From an uncultured Methylibium sp. (GTDB lineage Bacteria > Pseudomonadota > Gammaproteobacteria > Burkholderiales > Burkholderiaceae_C): 64,000 bases of DNA. The position numbers and the translations under genes are program-made. Shown here piece after piece: positions 36,071-44,804 of this stretch (position 1 is its first letter; each line of letters starts with the position of its first letter). The stretch lies in contig NZ_CADEFR010000012.1 in the NCBI RefSeq assembly GCF_902826655.1, forward strand, positions 22,023 to 86,022, read 5' to 3'. The notes beneath the pieces are model-generated. The model saw only the letters and a list, made by a program, of their open reading frames with translations. It did not search any database and was not told the origin of the DNA.

Positions 36071-37210
36071 TCAGCCTTGCAGCGCATGATGCGCGAGCCA
36101 GCGTTTCAGCGCCGGGACATGGTCGACCAGACCGAGTCCGCGGTTGCGAAGTTCCCGCCAGGGCGCGCCCTCGCGTGCGAAAAGCTGCAGCAGCCCGTCG
36201 GTGACCTGCCCCATCGCCCAGGTCGGCGCGGCGCGGGCGCGGGTGTAGCGCGCCAGCAGACGTTCGTCGCCCAGCGGTCGCCAGGCCTCGCGCGCGGCGC
36301 GCTCGGCCAGCACCGCCGTCAACGTGTCGACATCGGCAAGGCCGAGGTTGAGCCCCTGGCCGGCCAGCGGATGCACCACATGCGCCGCATCGCCCAGCAG
36401 GACCCAGCCCGGGCCGTGCCAGCGCGACGCGCGCGCCAGCCGCAGCGGCCAGGACGCGCGCTCGCCGGCCAGGCGCAGCGTGCCGGCGGCACCCTGGCTG
36501 GCCGCGTTCAGCGCCGCCTCGAAGCCCGCCGCATCGGCGGCCATCAGCTCGTCGGCGCGCTGCTGCGGCAGCGACCACACGAGGCCGTAGCCCCGGCTGT
36601 CGTCGATGTCGAAGGGCAGCAGCGCCAGCACATCGGGCGAACGGAACCACTGCCAGGCCCGACCCAGGTGCGGCCGGTCGCAGTGCAGACGTGCCGCCAC
36701 GGCGCGCTGGCCGTAGTCGACGCGCTCCACCTCCACACCCAGCGCCTCGCGCTGCGGCGAATCGCGGCCGTCGCACAGCGCCACCAGGTCGGCCGGCACC
36801 GCCGCATCGACCCGGCTGACATGCGGCGCGAAGCGCAGCGCGGTCTCCATCTCGCGTTCGAGCGCGGCCGCATCGACGATCCACGCGAGCTCGCGCACCC
36901 CCTGCTGCCAGGCGCTGAACTCGAGCGCGCCGCCGGCGTCGCCCGCCACCTGCATGTCGAGCACTGCGGTCGCGACCGGCGGGCGCGCGGCACGCAGCGC
37001 GTCCCAGACCTTGAGCTGCTGCAGCAGCGCCACCGAGCGCGCGCTCAGCGCGTAGGTCCGCACGTCGGGGGCGGCAGTCGCCGCGGGCGACTCGCCGCCA
37101 GCCAGCGCGACACGCAGGCCCAGGCGCGACAGCGACAGGGCCAGCGCCTGGCCCACCGCGCCGCGCCCATGCACACACACGTCGAAACGATCGCTTGCGA
37201 AACGATTCAT
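36071..37210 (-). CDS. UbiH/UbiF-type FAD-dependent hydroxylase
   Basis: A 379-residue flavoprotein monooxygenase of the ubiquinone-biosynthesis hydroxylase group. The FAD motif is VHGRGAVGQALALSLSRLG (GxGxxG), the second FAD motif GDAAHVVHPLAGQGLNLGL is well kept, and TYALSARSVALL fits the family. Which ring position it hydroxylates (UbiH, UbiF, UbiI or UbiM-like) cannot be told from sequence. TACAAT lies 9-14 bases before its ATG. It is divergent from the AsmA-like gene and 42 bp upstream of dsbC on the same strand. Confidence 0.9.
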   Translation of the reverse strand: MNRFASDRFDVCVHGRGAVGQALALSLSRLGLRVALAGGESPAATAAPDVRTYALSARSVALLQQLKVWDALRAARPPVATAVLDMQVAGDAGGALEFSAWQQGVRELAWIVDAAALEREMETALRFAPHVSRVDAAVPADLVALCDGRDSPQREALGVEVERVDYGQRAVAARLHCDRPHLGRAWQWFRSPDVLALLPFDIDDSRGYGLVWSLPQQRADELMAADAAGFEAALNAASQGAAGTLRLAGERASWPLRLARASRWHGPGWVLLGDAAHVVHPLAGQGLNLGLADVDTLTAVLAERAAREAWRPLGDERLLARYTRARAAPTWAMGQVTDGLLQLFAREGAPWRELRNRGLGLVDHVPALKRWLAHHALQG

Positions 37211-37218
37211 TGCGGATC

Positions 37219-37224
37219 ATTGTA
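37219..37224 (-). promoter_or_regulatory. Possible -10 element for the Ubi-type hydroxylase
   Basis: TACAAT read on the minus strand, ending 9 bases before the ATG at 37210. Its closeness to the start implies a very short leader. No clear -35 is seen. Confidence 0.3.
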
Positions 37225-37289
37225 GGCAGCGCCCTCGGGGCCTTGCGGGCGGCGTCACAATGAAACGGACGTCACTCACGAGAAGCGCC

Positions 37290-39746
37290 ATGCCCCGCTG
37301 GCTCCTCCGTTCGCTGATCGCCCTGGCCGTGCTGCTGGGCATCGTCGTCGCCGCGGCGGCGTGGCTGGTCGCGAGCTTCGACCCCAACCGCTACAAGGGC
37401 GTGCTGATCGACTGGATGCGCGAGCACAAGTCGCGAACGCTCGCGATCGACGGGCCGATCGCGCTGTCGGTCTTTCCGCGCCTGGAGGTGAGCCTGCGCG
37501 ACGTGAAGCTGAGCGAGCACAGGAGGCCCGCCGAGTTCGCCTCGTTGAAGGAAGCGACCCTGTCGATCCAGCTGATGCCGCTGCTGACGAGCCGCCAGCT
37601 CGCGGTGGGCCGCGTCGCGGCCAACGGCGTGCGCGTCGCCTACGCGCGCGACGCCGACGGCCGCAGCAGCATCGACGACCTGTTGAACCCGGCCCCGGCC
37701 GACGCGAAGGCGGACGCACCGGCCGCCGCGGCAGGCGCCGATCTGAAGTTCGACGTCAGCCGCATCGAGCTGAAGGACCTGCAGGCCACGGTCAAGGACG
37801 CGAAGACCGGCCTCGACGGCCGCTTCATCGTGCAGGAGCTGTCGACCGGCCGGCTCGCGGATGGCGCCGAGTCGCCGGTGCGCTTCGTCGGCCAGGCGGT
37901 GCTGGCCGAGCCGGTGCTCAACGCGCAGATCGAACTCGACGGCAAGCTCAAGCTCGCGCTGCCGGCCGGTGCGCCGGCCAGCGTGGCGCTGTCCGACCTG
38001 AAGCTGGCGCTGCGCGGCGAGGGCTTCAAGGTCAAGCAGCTCGACGCCCTGCTCACCGGCGCGCTGGCCTACGACGGCGCGAGCGGCGCGCTGCGCGCCG
38101 GCAAGCTCAAGCTGCGGCTGTCGGGCGACCGCCTCGGCATGAGCCTGAAGGACAGCCAGCTGGCGCTGGACAGCCTGCGCTTCGAGCCGAAGGACCGCGC
38201 GCTGCGGCTCGAGGCGCTGGCCCTCGAACTGGCGGGCCGCAGCGGCGACGGCGCGATCGCCGCGACGCTGGCCTGGCCCCGGCTCGAGGTGACCGGCGAC
38301 AAGCTCGAGGGCAGCGCGCTCAAGGGCAGCGCCAGCCTCAAGGGCGTGCAGTCCGTGAAGATCGACTTCGAGTCGCAGGCGCCCAGCGGCAGCTTCGAGC
38401 GCATCCGCGTGCCGGGCGTGAAGATCGCGGTCGACGGCAGCGGCGCCGGCCGCACGGTGCGCGGCCAGGCCAGCACCGATCTCGGCCTCGCGCCGCAGCC
38501 GCTGGCCGTGGCCCTGGACGCGCTGCAGCTGAAGCTCGCCTTCACCGACCCCTCGTTGCCGCCGATGAACCTGGTGTTGCAGGGCCAGGCCAAGGCCGGC
38601 GCCCAGGACGCGAGCTGGGCCATCGACGGCGCGATCAACGAGCAGAAGTTCAACGTCACCGGCCGCGCCGACCTCGCCAAGGCCGTGCCACGCATCGACG
38701 CCCAGGCGCGCTTCGCGGCGCTCGACCTGACGCGCTTCGTCGCACCGGCCGGTGCGGCGAAGCCGGCCGCCGGCCAGCCTGCAGCCGCCGACCCGGTGAT
38801 CGATCTCTCCGGGCTGAAGGCCGTCGACGGCAACTTCAGCCTGCGTGCCGGCAGCCTGGTCTATCCGCCGTATCGCGTGGCCGACGCCGCGCTCGACGCC
38901 ACGCTGGCCGGCGGCGTGCTGCGCGTGAGCCAGCTCTCGGGCAAGGCCTGGAACGGGCGCTTCAATGCCCAGGCCTCGGCCGATGCCAACGCGCAGCGCC
39001 TGGGCTTCAAGCTCGATGCGGCCGACGTCGACATCGCTCAGCTGCTGGACAACGTGGCCCAGTTCAGGAAGCTCGAGGGGACCGGCCGTGTCACGGCCGA
39101 CGTCACGACACGCGGCGCCAGCGTCGGCCAGTTCAAGCAGCAGCTCGCGGGCAAGGCCGCCTTCCAGCTGCGCGACGGCGCCGTGCGCGGCATCAACCTC
39201 GCCAAGGTGCTGCGGCAATGGCGCTCGGCCGTGAGCCTGGACCAGAACGCCGTGCAGGCCGCCAGCGCCGAGGAGAAGACCGACTTCTCCGAGATCTCGG
39301 CCAGCTTCGACATCGCCGGCGGCGTCGCGCGCAGCAGCGACCTGTCGGCCAAGAGCCCCTTCCTGCGCGTCGGCGGCGAGGGCCTGGTGGACATCGGCAA
39401 GAGCCGCATCGACTACCTGGCCAAGGCCACCGTCACCGGCACCGCCGAGGGCCAGGGCGGCGCGGACCTCGCGGCGCTGAAAGGCGTGACCGTGCCGGTG
39501 CGCCTGGTCGGCCCCTTCGAGGCCGTCGGCTACGAGGTGCAATGGACGGCGGTGGCCGCCGCGCTGCTGAGCAACCGCGCCAAGGAAGCGCTGAACGAGC
39601 GCACGAAGGGCGTGCTCGGCGGCCTGCTGGGCACGCCGTCCGCGGCCGCCAGCGGCGCCTCGGCACCGGGCACCCCGAAGGAGCAGGCCAAGGACGCCGC
39701 GAAGGAAGCCGCCAAGGAGAAGCTGAAGAAATTGCTCGGACGCTAG
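37290..39746 (+). CDS. AsmA family protein
   Basis: An 818-residue envelope protein with an N-terminal membrane anchor (LLRSLIALAVLLGIVVAAAAWLV), the AsmA N-domain (FDPNRYKGVLIDWMREHKSR and the LAIDGPIALSVFPRLEVSL block) and a C-terminal AsmA_2 region with LRDGAVRGINLAKVLRQ. AsmA-like proteins are implicated in phospholipid transport between membranes. An ATG at 37260 is in frame, but it lies in a promoter-like TCACAAT, while 37290 has a GAGAAG ribosome-binding site and gives the family N-terminus. The C-terminus is an Ala/Lys-rich helix. A 6-bp stem hairpin (39745-39762) overlaps its stop. Confidence 0.92.
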   Translation: MPRWLLRSLIALAVLLGIVVAAAAWLVASFDPNRYKGVLIDWMREHKSRTLAIDGPIALSVFPRLEVSLRDVKLSEHRRPAEFASLKEATLSIQLMPLLTSRQLAVGRVAANGVRVAYARDADGRSSIDDLLNPAPADAKADAPAAAAGADLKFDVSRIELKDLQATVKDAKTGLDGRFIVQELSTGRLADGAESPVRFVGQAVLAEPVLNAQIELDGKLKLALPAGAPASVALSDLKLALRGEGFKVKQLDALLTGALAYDGASGALRAGKLKLRLSGDRLGMSLKDSQLALDSLRFEPKDRALRLEALALELAGRSGDGAIAATLAWPRLEVTGDKLEGSALKGSASLKGVQSVKIDFESQAPSGSFERIRVPGVKIAVDGSGAGRTVRGQASTDLGLAPQPLAVALDALQLKLAFTDPSLPPMNLVLQGQAKAGAQDASWAIDGAINEQKFNVTGRADLAKAVPRIDAQARFAALDLTRFVAPAGAAKPAAGQPAAADPVIDLSGLKAVDGNFSLRAGSLVYPPYRVADAALDATLAGGVLRVSQLSGKAWNGRFNAQASADANAQRLGFKLDAADVDIAQLLDNVAQFRKLEGTGRVTADVTTRGASVGQFKQQLAGKAAFQLRDGAVRGINLAKVLRQWRSAVSLDQNAVQAASAEEKTDFSEISASFDIAGGVARSSDLSAKSPFLRVGGEGLVDIGKSRIDYLAKATVTGTAEGQGGADLAALKGVTVPVRLVGPFEAVGYEVQWTAVAAALLSNRAKEALNERTKGVLGGLLGTPSAAASGASAPGTPKEQAKDAAKEAAKEKLKKLLGR

Positions 39747-39853
39747 GCACCAGCGCGTGCCTCGGATCGCGGTACGCGTTGCGCAGCAAGCGACCCGCGG
39801 TCACCGCCGGTGCCCGGCGCATCGATCGCGCGTACCCCAGCGACAATCGCCGC

Positions 39854-40705
39854 ATGAGCGATCTCACCGTCACGCTGGCGTCCCTGCACGTCTACCCCAT
39901 CAAGTCCTGCGCGGGCGTCGCGCTGGACGAGTGCCTGCTGATCGAGACCGGCCTCGAGTTCGACCGCGCCTGGATGGTGGTCGACAGCGAGGGCGAGTTC
40001 GTCAGCCAGCGCGAGCTGCCGCGCATGGCACTGGTCAGCTGCACGCTCAGGCACAGCGAGCTGGTGCTGCGCGCACCCGGCATGCTGGCGCTGCACCTCG
40101 CGCTCGACACCGTCGAGCAGCCGACCCGCGTGCGCGTCTGGGACGACGCGGTCGCGGCCTATGACATGGGCGACCTCGCGGCGCGCTGGTTCAGCGACTT
40201 CCTGCGTCAGGAGCTGCGGCTGGTGCGCTTCGATCCCGAGCAGAAGAGACTGTCGAACCGCGCCTGGACCGGCGCCATCGAGGCCGAGAACGCCTTCAGC
40301 GACGGCTACCCGCTGCTGGTGGTCTCCCAGGCCTCGCTGGACGGCCTGAACGAGCGGCTCGCAGCCAAGGGCGTGGCGCCGGCGACGATGCAGCGCTTTC
40401 GCCCCAACCTCGTGCTCGCGGGGCTGGACGCGCACGGCGAGGACCATCTCGACGAACTCGCCTTCGACACCGCCGACGGCCCGGTGCGCCTCAAGCTGGT
40501 GAAGCCCTGCCCGCGCTGCCCCATCCCCAACATCGATCCGGCCACCGGCGTGCCCGGCACCGAGCCCGGCGACACGCTGCAGGGCTACCGCGCCGACGAG
40601 CGCGTCGACGGCGCGATCAGCTTCGGCATGAACGCCGTCATCGTCGAAGGCATCGAGCGCGCGCTGCGCGTCGGGCAGACCGGCCAGGCCAGCATCCGCT
40701 TCTGA
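39854..40705 (+). CDS. MOSC domain-containing protein (molybdenum cofactor-binding type)
   Basis: A 283-residue protein with an N-terminal MOSC beta-barrel domain (LASLHVYPIKSCAGVALDE, FDRAWMVVDSEG) and a C-terminal MOSC domain containing the conserved cysteine in KPCPRCPIPNIDP. The layout matches YcbX/mARC-like proteins that bind sulfurated molybdenum cofactor and reduce N-hydroxylated compounds. YcbX normally has an added ferredoxin domain, which is absent here. The frame is open far upstream, but 39854 gives the family N-terminus. It overlaps the EamA gene by one base (TGATG). Confidence 0.92.
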   Translation: MSDLTVTLASLHVYPIKSCAGVALDECLLIETGLEFDRAWMVVDSEGEFVSQRELPRMALVSCTLRHSELVLRAPGMLALHLALDTVEQPTRVRVWDDAVAAYDMGDLAARWFSDFLRQELRLVRFDPEQKRLSNRAWTGAIEAENAFSDGYPLLVVSQASLDGLNERLAAKGVAPATMQRFRPNLVLAGLDAHGEDHLDELAFDTADGPVRLKLVKPCPRCPIPNIDPATGVPGTEPGDTLQGYRADERVDGAISFGMNAVIVEGIERALRVGQTGQASIRF

Positions 40706-41634
40706 TGGCTGCGGGCGCGTCGACCGCCGGCCGTCATCTGCCCGGGCTGCGCAGCTGGCAGCTGTTCGCCATCTGCGTCGGCATCTGGGGCACGACCTGG
40801 CATGCGATCACCTACCAGCTGGACGGCACGCCGCCCGAGCTGGGCGTGACGCTGCGTTTCGGCCTGGCCGGCGCGGTGGTGCTGGCGTGGTGTGCGTGGC
40901 GCGGCACGTCGCTGCAATTCGGCTTGCGGCAGCACGCGCTGTTCGCTCTGCAGGGCGTGTTCCTGTACTCGCTCAGCTATGTCTGCGTCTATCACGCCGA
41001 GCAGCACGTGCCCTCGGGCCTGGTGGCGGTCGGCTACTCCGCCAGCCCGCTGATCAACGGCCTGGCCGCCCGGGCGCTGTGGGGCGTGCCGGTGACGCGA
41101 CGTTTCGTGGCCGGTGGCCTGTGCGGCGTGGCCGGCGTCGCGCTGATCTTCGCGCCCGAGTTCGGCCGCGCCTCGGTCGGCAACGCGGTGGCGCTCGGCG
41201 CGCTGTTCACCGTCGGCTCGGTCCTGCTGTCCTCGATCGGCGGGCTGACCGCCAGCCGCAACCGCGCGCAGGGCCTGCCGCTGTGGCCGGCGCTGGGCTT
41301 CGGCATGCTGTACAGCGGCGTCAGCTCGGCGCTCGTGCTGGGCCTGACGGTCGCTGCCGGCGGCACGGCGCTCGCGCTGCCGACCGCGGCGAGCTGGTGG
41401 GCAGCGCTGCTCTACCTGTCGCTCGCGGGGTCGGTGCTGGCCTTCGCCTGCTGGCTGGCGCTGCAGGACCGGGTCGGGCCCGGCCCGTCGTCGGCGGTCG
41501 GCGTCGCGGCGCCGGTGCTGGCGATCATCGTGTCGGTGGCGCTCGAGGGCTATCGGCCCGGCTGGCTCACGCTGGCCGGCGTCGCGTTCGCGGTGCTGGG
41601 CAACGTCTGGATGCTGGTCCCGCGGAGGCCCTGA
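40705..41634 (+). CDS. EamA/DMT-superfamily transporter
   Basis: A 309-residue inner-membrane protein with ten hydrophobic helices in two five-helix repeats (from LFAICVGIWGTTWHAI to TLAGVAFAVLGNVWML), the pattern of RhaT/EamA drug-metabolite exporters. The substrate is unknown. It starts at the last base of the MOSC stop codon, so the two are translated together. Its stop abuts that of the convergent pirin gene (TGATCA at 41632-41637). Confidence 0.92.
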   Translation: MAAGASTAGRHLPGLRSWQLFAICVGIWGTTWHAITYQLDGTPPELGVTLRFGLAGAVVLAWCAWRGTSLQFGLRQHALFALQGVFLYSLSYVCVYHAEQHVPSGLVAVGYSASPLINGLAARALWGVPVTRRFVAGGLCGVAGVALIFAPEFGRASVGNAVALGALFTVGSVLLSSIGGLTASRNRAQGLPLWPALGFGMLYSGVSSALVLGLTVAAGGTALALPTAASWWAALLYLSLAGSVLAFACWLALQDRVGPGPSSAVGVAAPVLAIIVSVALEGYRPGWLTLAGVAFAVLGNVWMLVPRRP

Positions 41635-42525
41635 TCAGGGCCGGCGCTCCGGCAACGGGATGCGCTCGGTCTCGCCCGGCACCTGCCCCAGGCGATCGGC
41701 GGCCCAGTCGTCGCCCGCCTGCAGCAGGCGGTCCTTGCGCGAGGACACGAAGTTCCACCACAGGAAGCGGTGGCCGAGCGGCGTGCCACCGATCAGCACC
41801 ACGCGGGCGGCAGCGTCCGCGGCGACGAGGCGTGCGACCGCGCCTTCGGGCAGCACCGCCATCGTGCGCGGCTCGACGCGCTCGCTCACGCCGTCGATGC
41901 GGACCTCGAAGGCCGCGTCGATGCCGTACAGCGCGCGCTCCTGGGCGTCGGCCGTCGTCGGCAAGGCCGTGGCAGCACCCGCTTCGAGTGCGTAGTCGAC
42001 ATAGAGCGTGGGCGACAGCGTGCCCACCGGCGAGCGCAGGCCATGCGCCGCGCCGATCAGCACGCGCGTCGTGACGCCGGCCTCGACGCGCTGCGGAATG
42101 CGCGCCGCGGCCGTGTGCTCGAAGCGCGGCTCGGCCTCCTCGTGCTCGGCCGGCAGCGCCGCCCAGAGCTGCAGGCCGTGGCTGCGGCGTTCGACGCCGC
42201 GCAGGTCGTCGGGCGTGCGCTCCGAGTGGACGATGCCGCGCCCGGCCGTCATCCAGTTGATCGCTCCCGGCTCGATGCGCTGCGAGATGCCGGTCGAGTC
42301 GCGATGCTGCATCGCGCCCTCGAACAGGTAGGTCACGGTGGCCAGGCCGATGTGCGGGTGCGGACGGACGTCGTGGTTGTCTTCGGGCCCGGCGGTGATG
42401 GGACCGAAGTGGTCGAAGAACAGGAAGGGGCCGACGGCTTGCCGCGCTGCCGAGGGCAGGAGCCTGCGGACCTGGAAGCCGCCGCCGAGGTCCTTGGTGT
42501 GGGGTTGGAGTGTCTGGAGCGCCAT
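41635..42525 (-). CDS. Pirin family protein
   Basis: A 296-residue bicupin. The N-terminal cupin carries the metal-binding set DVRPHPHIGLATVTYLFEG and RGIVHSERTP (histidines and glutamate in the pirin order), preceded by FLFFDHFGP; the C-terminal cupin follows from about residue 185 (GTLSPTLYVDYAL). Bacterial pirins bind iron or nickel; some have quercetinase activity and others modulate central metabolism, and the role here is not assigned. The ATG at 42525 gives MALQTLQPHTKDLGG; the longer frame upstream runs through a repeat. Confidence 0.93.
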   Translation of the reverse strand: MALQTLQPHTKDLGGGFQVRRLLPSAARQAVGPFLFFDHFGPITAGPEDNHDVRPHPHIGLATVTYLFEGAMQHRDSTGISQRIEPGAINWMTAGRGIVHSERTPDDLRGVERRSHGLQLWAALPAEHEEAEPRFEHTAAARIPQRVEAGVTTRVLIGAAHGLRSPVGTLSPTLYVDYALEAGAATALPTTADAQERALYGIDAAFEVRIDGVSERVEPRTMAVLPEGAVARLVAADAAARVVLIGGTPLGHRFLWWNFVSSRKDRLLQAGDDWAADRLGQVPGETERIPLPERRP

Positions 42526-42551
42526 GGGGCTAGTTTGGCGCCTTTGCCTTG

Positions 42552-42616
42552 CTTCCGCTGGCCGCGGGATGCTGCGCCGGTCTCGCCCGCCGGGCGAGAC
42601 CCGGCGCGCTGCATCC
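42552..42616. repeat. REP-like palindromic repeat, same family as the 29.3 kb element
   Basis: Sixteen bases at 42554-42569 and fifteen at 42574-42588 are exact reverse complements of 29678-29693 and 29659-29673, each pair separated by 4 bases, so this is a dispersed copy. Within it, 42567-42616 folds on itself around GTCTCGCCC-GCC-GGGCGAGAC with outer arms GGATGC/GCATCC. It occupies the 97-bp gap between the pirin start and the WS/DGAT stop. Confidence 0.8.
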
Positions 42617-42622
42617 CCATGC

Positions 42623-44071
42623 TCAACCCTCACCCCACGGCAACATCAAGGTCGTCAGCAGCAGCCGCTCGAACTCGGGCGCGAACCCCGCGATGATGTT
42701 CTCGGGGTCCGGGCACAGGGTCGAGTCGGTGATGAGTCCGAACTGCACGCCGCCGCCGTAGGACAGGATCGACAGGCCCATGCCGATGTCGCCCGACTGC
42801 GGCACCCAGAACATGGTCTGGCGCAGGGTCGAGCCGCAGAACTTGAGCGGCTCCTTCGGGCCCGGCACGTTGGTCATCACCGCGGTGGCCTTCTTCGCGA
42901 ACAGGTTCAGCAGCGCGTGCTGCACCGGCTTGATCAGCAGACCTGCCACCGCCAGCACGCCGAAGGCCAGTACCGGCTGGTAGCTGCCCTTGAGCTCGTT
43001 CATGCGGCGCTTCACCGCGTAGACGCGCTGCACCGGGTTGGCGATGCCGATCGGCAGCACCAGCGGCACCAGGCCGAAGCGGTTGCCGAGCTGATGGGCC
43101 TTCTCGATCGGCCGCAGGTTCACCGGCACCATCGCGCGGATCTCCTGGCCTGCCGTGTCGTCGCCCTTGCCGCGCAGGTAGGCGCCGATCGCACCGGCCG
43201 CGCAGGCCAGCAGCACATCGTTGATCGACGCGCCCAGCGCTTTGCCCACGGCGCGCACGTCGTCCAGCGGGATCGGCTCGCACCAGGCCACGCGCTTGGC
43301 CGTGCCGGGCTTGCCTTTCAGGCGCGTCGGCGAGTCGTCGTCCATCAGCGCCATCGCCGCGACGTCCTTGATCACCTGCGCGCCGGTCAGCGCGAGATCG
43401 ACCGAGCCGAACAGCTCCTGCGGCTTGGACAGTGCCTCCATCGACTTCGTGACGCCGCTGCCGTAGAGACCGATCGCCTTGATCGCGACGTCGGTGATGG
43501 GCTTGAGGACGGCATCGCTGAGCCAGTCCTTCTCGTCGTCGGACCGCTGCGCGCGCTCGGGCGGCGGCTTGCCGCCGTCGGTGATCGACAGCATCACCGA
43601 GATCAGCGCGATGCCGTCGGCGATGCAGTGGTGGATGCGGGCGATCATCGCGCTGCCCTTGCGGCCTTCGACGTCGGGGTAGTCCTCGATCAGGTGCAGT
43701 TGCCACAGCGGGTAGGCCGGGTCGAGCGGCGTCGCCGCCAGTTCGGCGGCGCGCGCCTCGAGCGCCTCGCGGTGGCTCTGGCCGCGCCGCGGCTTCAGCG
43801 TCTCTCGCAGCACGTGGCGCTGCAGGTCGAAGCCGCGGTCCGTGACCCAGGCCGCGCCCATGGTGTCCTCGACCACCTTCTGGCGAAAGCGCTTGTACTT
43901 GAGCAGCCGCTCTTCGACGCGCTGACACAGCGCCTCGTGCGACACCCCGGGTTCGAGCAACCACACGCCGATGATCATCATCAGGTTGGACGGCGTGTCC
44001 ATGCGCAGCCAGGCGGTGTCGACGCGCGACATGCGCTCGCCCTGGGTGGCGGGGACAAGGGCGGTGGCCAT
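42623..44071 (-). CDS. Wax ester synthase/diacylglycerol acyltransferase family protein
   Basis: A 482-residue WS/DGAT (bifunctional acyltransferase) protein with the catalytic motif HHCIADG at 147-153, the MSRVDTAWLRMDTPSNLM start and the C-terminal LTDVPGP-like block TNVPGPKEPLKF. Such enzymes esterify fatty alcohols or diacylglycerol with acyl-CoA to make storage lipids. The start at 44071 has a GAGGAGA ribosome-binding site. It is divergent, with 116 bp between, from an acyl-CoA-binding protein that could supply its substrate. Confidence 0.92.
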   Translation of the reverse strand: MATALVPATQGERMSRVDTAWLRMDTPSNLMMIIGVWLLEPGVSHEALCQRVEERLLKYKRFRQKVVEDTMGAAWVTDRGFDLQRHVLRETLKPRRGQSHREALEARAAELAATPLDPAYPLWQLHLIEDYPDVEGRKGSAMIARIHHCIADGIALISVMLSITDGGKPPPERAQRSDDEKDWLSDAVLKPITDVAIKAIGLYGSGVTKSMEALSKPQELFGSVDLALTGAQVIKDVAAMALMDDDSPTRLKGKPGTAKRVAWCEPIPLDDVRAVGKALGASINDVLLACAAGAIGAYLRGKGDDTAGQEIRAMVPVNLRPIEKAHQLGNRFGLVPLVLPIGIANPVQRVYAVKRRMNELKGSYQPVLAFGVLAVAGLLIKPVQHALLNLFAKKATAVMTNVPGPKEPLKFCGSTLRQTMFWVPQSGDIGMGLSILSYGGGVQFGLITDSTLCPDPENIIAGFAPEFERLLLTTLMLPWGEG

Positions 44072-44131
44072 CGATGGTCTCCTCGGGTTTGCTCTTGTGG
44101 GTCGCTCGTGGTGTGGCCGCACGATGCTCGG

Positions 44132-44137
44132 TAACAT
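44132..44137 (+). promoter_or_regulatory. Possible -10 element for the acyl-CoA-binding protein gene
   Basis: TAACAT followed by CG, 50 bases before the ATG at 44188, in the 116-bp divergent region shared with the WS/DGAT gene. No convincing -35. Confidence 0.25.
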
Positions 44138-44187
44138 CGACAGCGTCAATCCGATTTTCACCACCACCCAGCCTGGGAGCGTCCGTC

Positions 44188-44442
44188 ATGGCCGATCTGA
44201 AAGCCGCCTTCGAGAAAGCCGTCGCCGAGTCCAAGTCCCTGCCCGAGAAGCCGGACAACATGACCCTGCTGAAGATCTACGCGCTGTACAAGCAGGCGAC
44301 CACGGGCGATGTCGACGGCAAGCGGCCCGGTTTCACCGACATGGTCGGCCGCGCCAAGTGGGACGCCTGGAACGAGGTGAAGGGCAAGGACGACAAGTCG
44401 GCGATGCAGGACTACATCGACCTCATCGAAAGCCTCAAATAG
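44188..44442 (+). CDS. Acyl-CoA-binding protein
   Basis: An 84-residue ACBP, the full length of the family: four helices with the ligand segment MTLLKIYALYKQATTGDVDG, then KWDAWNEVKGKDDKSAMQDY. ACBPs bind long-chain acyl-CoA in the cytoplasm and hand it to acyltransferases. In bacteria they are found mainly in groups such as Burkholderiales. The frame is open upstream to 44074, but 44188 gives the family N-terminus (MADLKAAFEKAV). Divergent from WS/DGAT and convergent, 4 bp apart, with the PHA-system gene. Confidence 0.95.
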   Translation: MADLKAAFEKAVAESKSLPEKPDNMTLLKIYALYKQATTGDVDGKRPGFTDMVGRAKWDAWNEVKGKDDKSAMQDYIDLIESLK

Positions 44443-44446
44443 GCCG

Positions 44447-44788
44447 CTAGCCCTTCTTGCCGCCTTTCTTGGCGGCCGCGGCCCTGGGCTTCTTGCCCTC
44501 GGCCGCCAGCAGGGCGTCGAGGTTCTTCTCGATCTCGCCCTGGATGGTCTTGGAGAACGCGCCCAGCAGGATGCCGAGCCGGGCCTTCAGATCGAAGTCG
44601 TCGTCCGTGACGCGCAGCGTGCCGTTGACGCCACTGCGCGTGAAGTGCACGACATCCTCGTCGTCGCCCTCCTCGACCGTGCACTCCATGTCGAACTTGG
44701 CTTCGACTTCCTCGGCCCATTTCCACGCGATCTCTCGCGCGCGCTTGAGTCCCAGCTGGTGGCGGCGTTGCAGGGCGATGTCGGGCAT
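44447..44788 (-). CDS. Polyhydroxyalkanoic acid system family protein
   Basis: A 113-residue protein matching the small PHA-granule-region family: ALQRRHQLGLKRAREIAWKW, then FTRSGVNGTLRVTDDDFDL and an Ala/Lys-rich, phasin-like C-terminus (KKPRAAAAKKGGKKG) suited to nucleic acid or granule binding. Members occur near PHA genes; the exact role is not known. The ATG at 44788 is preferred over an upstream one that overlaps the aminopeptidase gene. Only 16 bp separate it from that gene, so they may be co-transcribed. Confidence 0.88.
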   Translation of the reverse strand: MPDIALQRRHQLGLKRAREIAWKWAEEVEAKFDMECTVEEGDDEDVVHFTRSGVNGTLRVTDDDFDLKARLGILLGAFSKTIQGEIEKNLDALLAAEGKKPRAAAAKKGGKKG

Positions 44789-44804
44789 GTTCTGCGTCCT
44801 CGTT

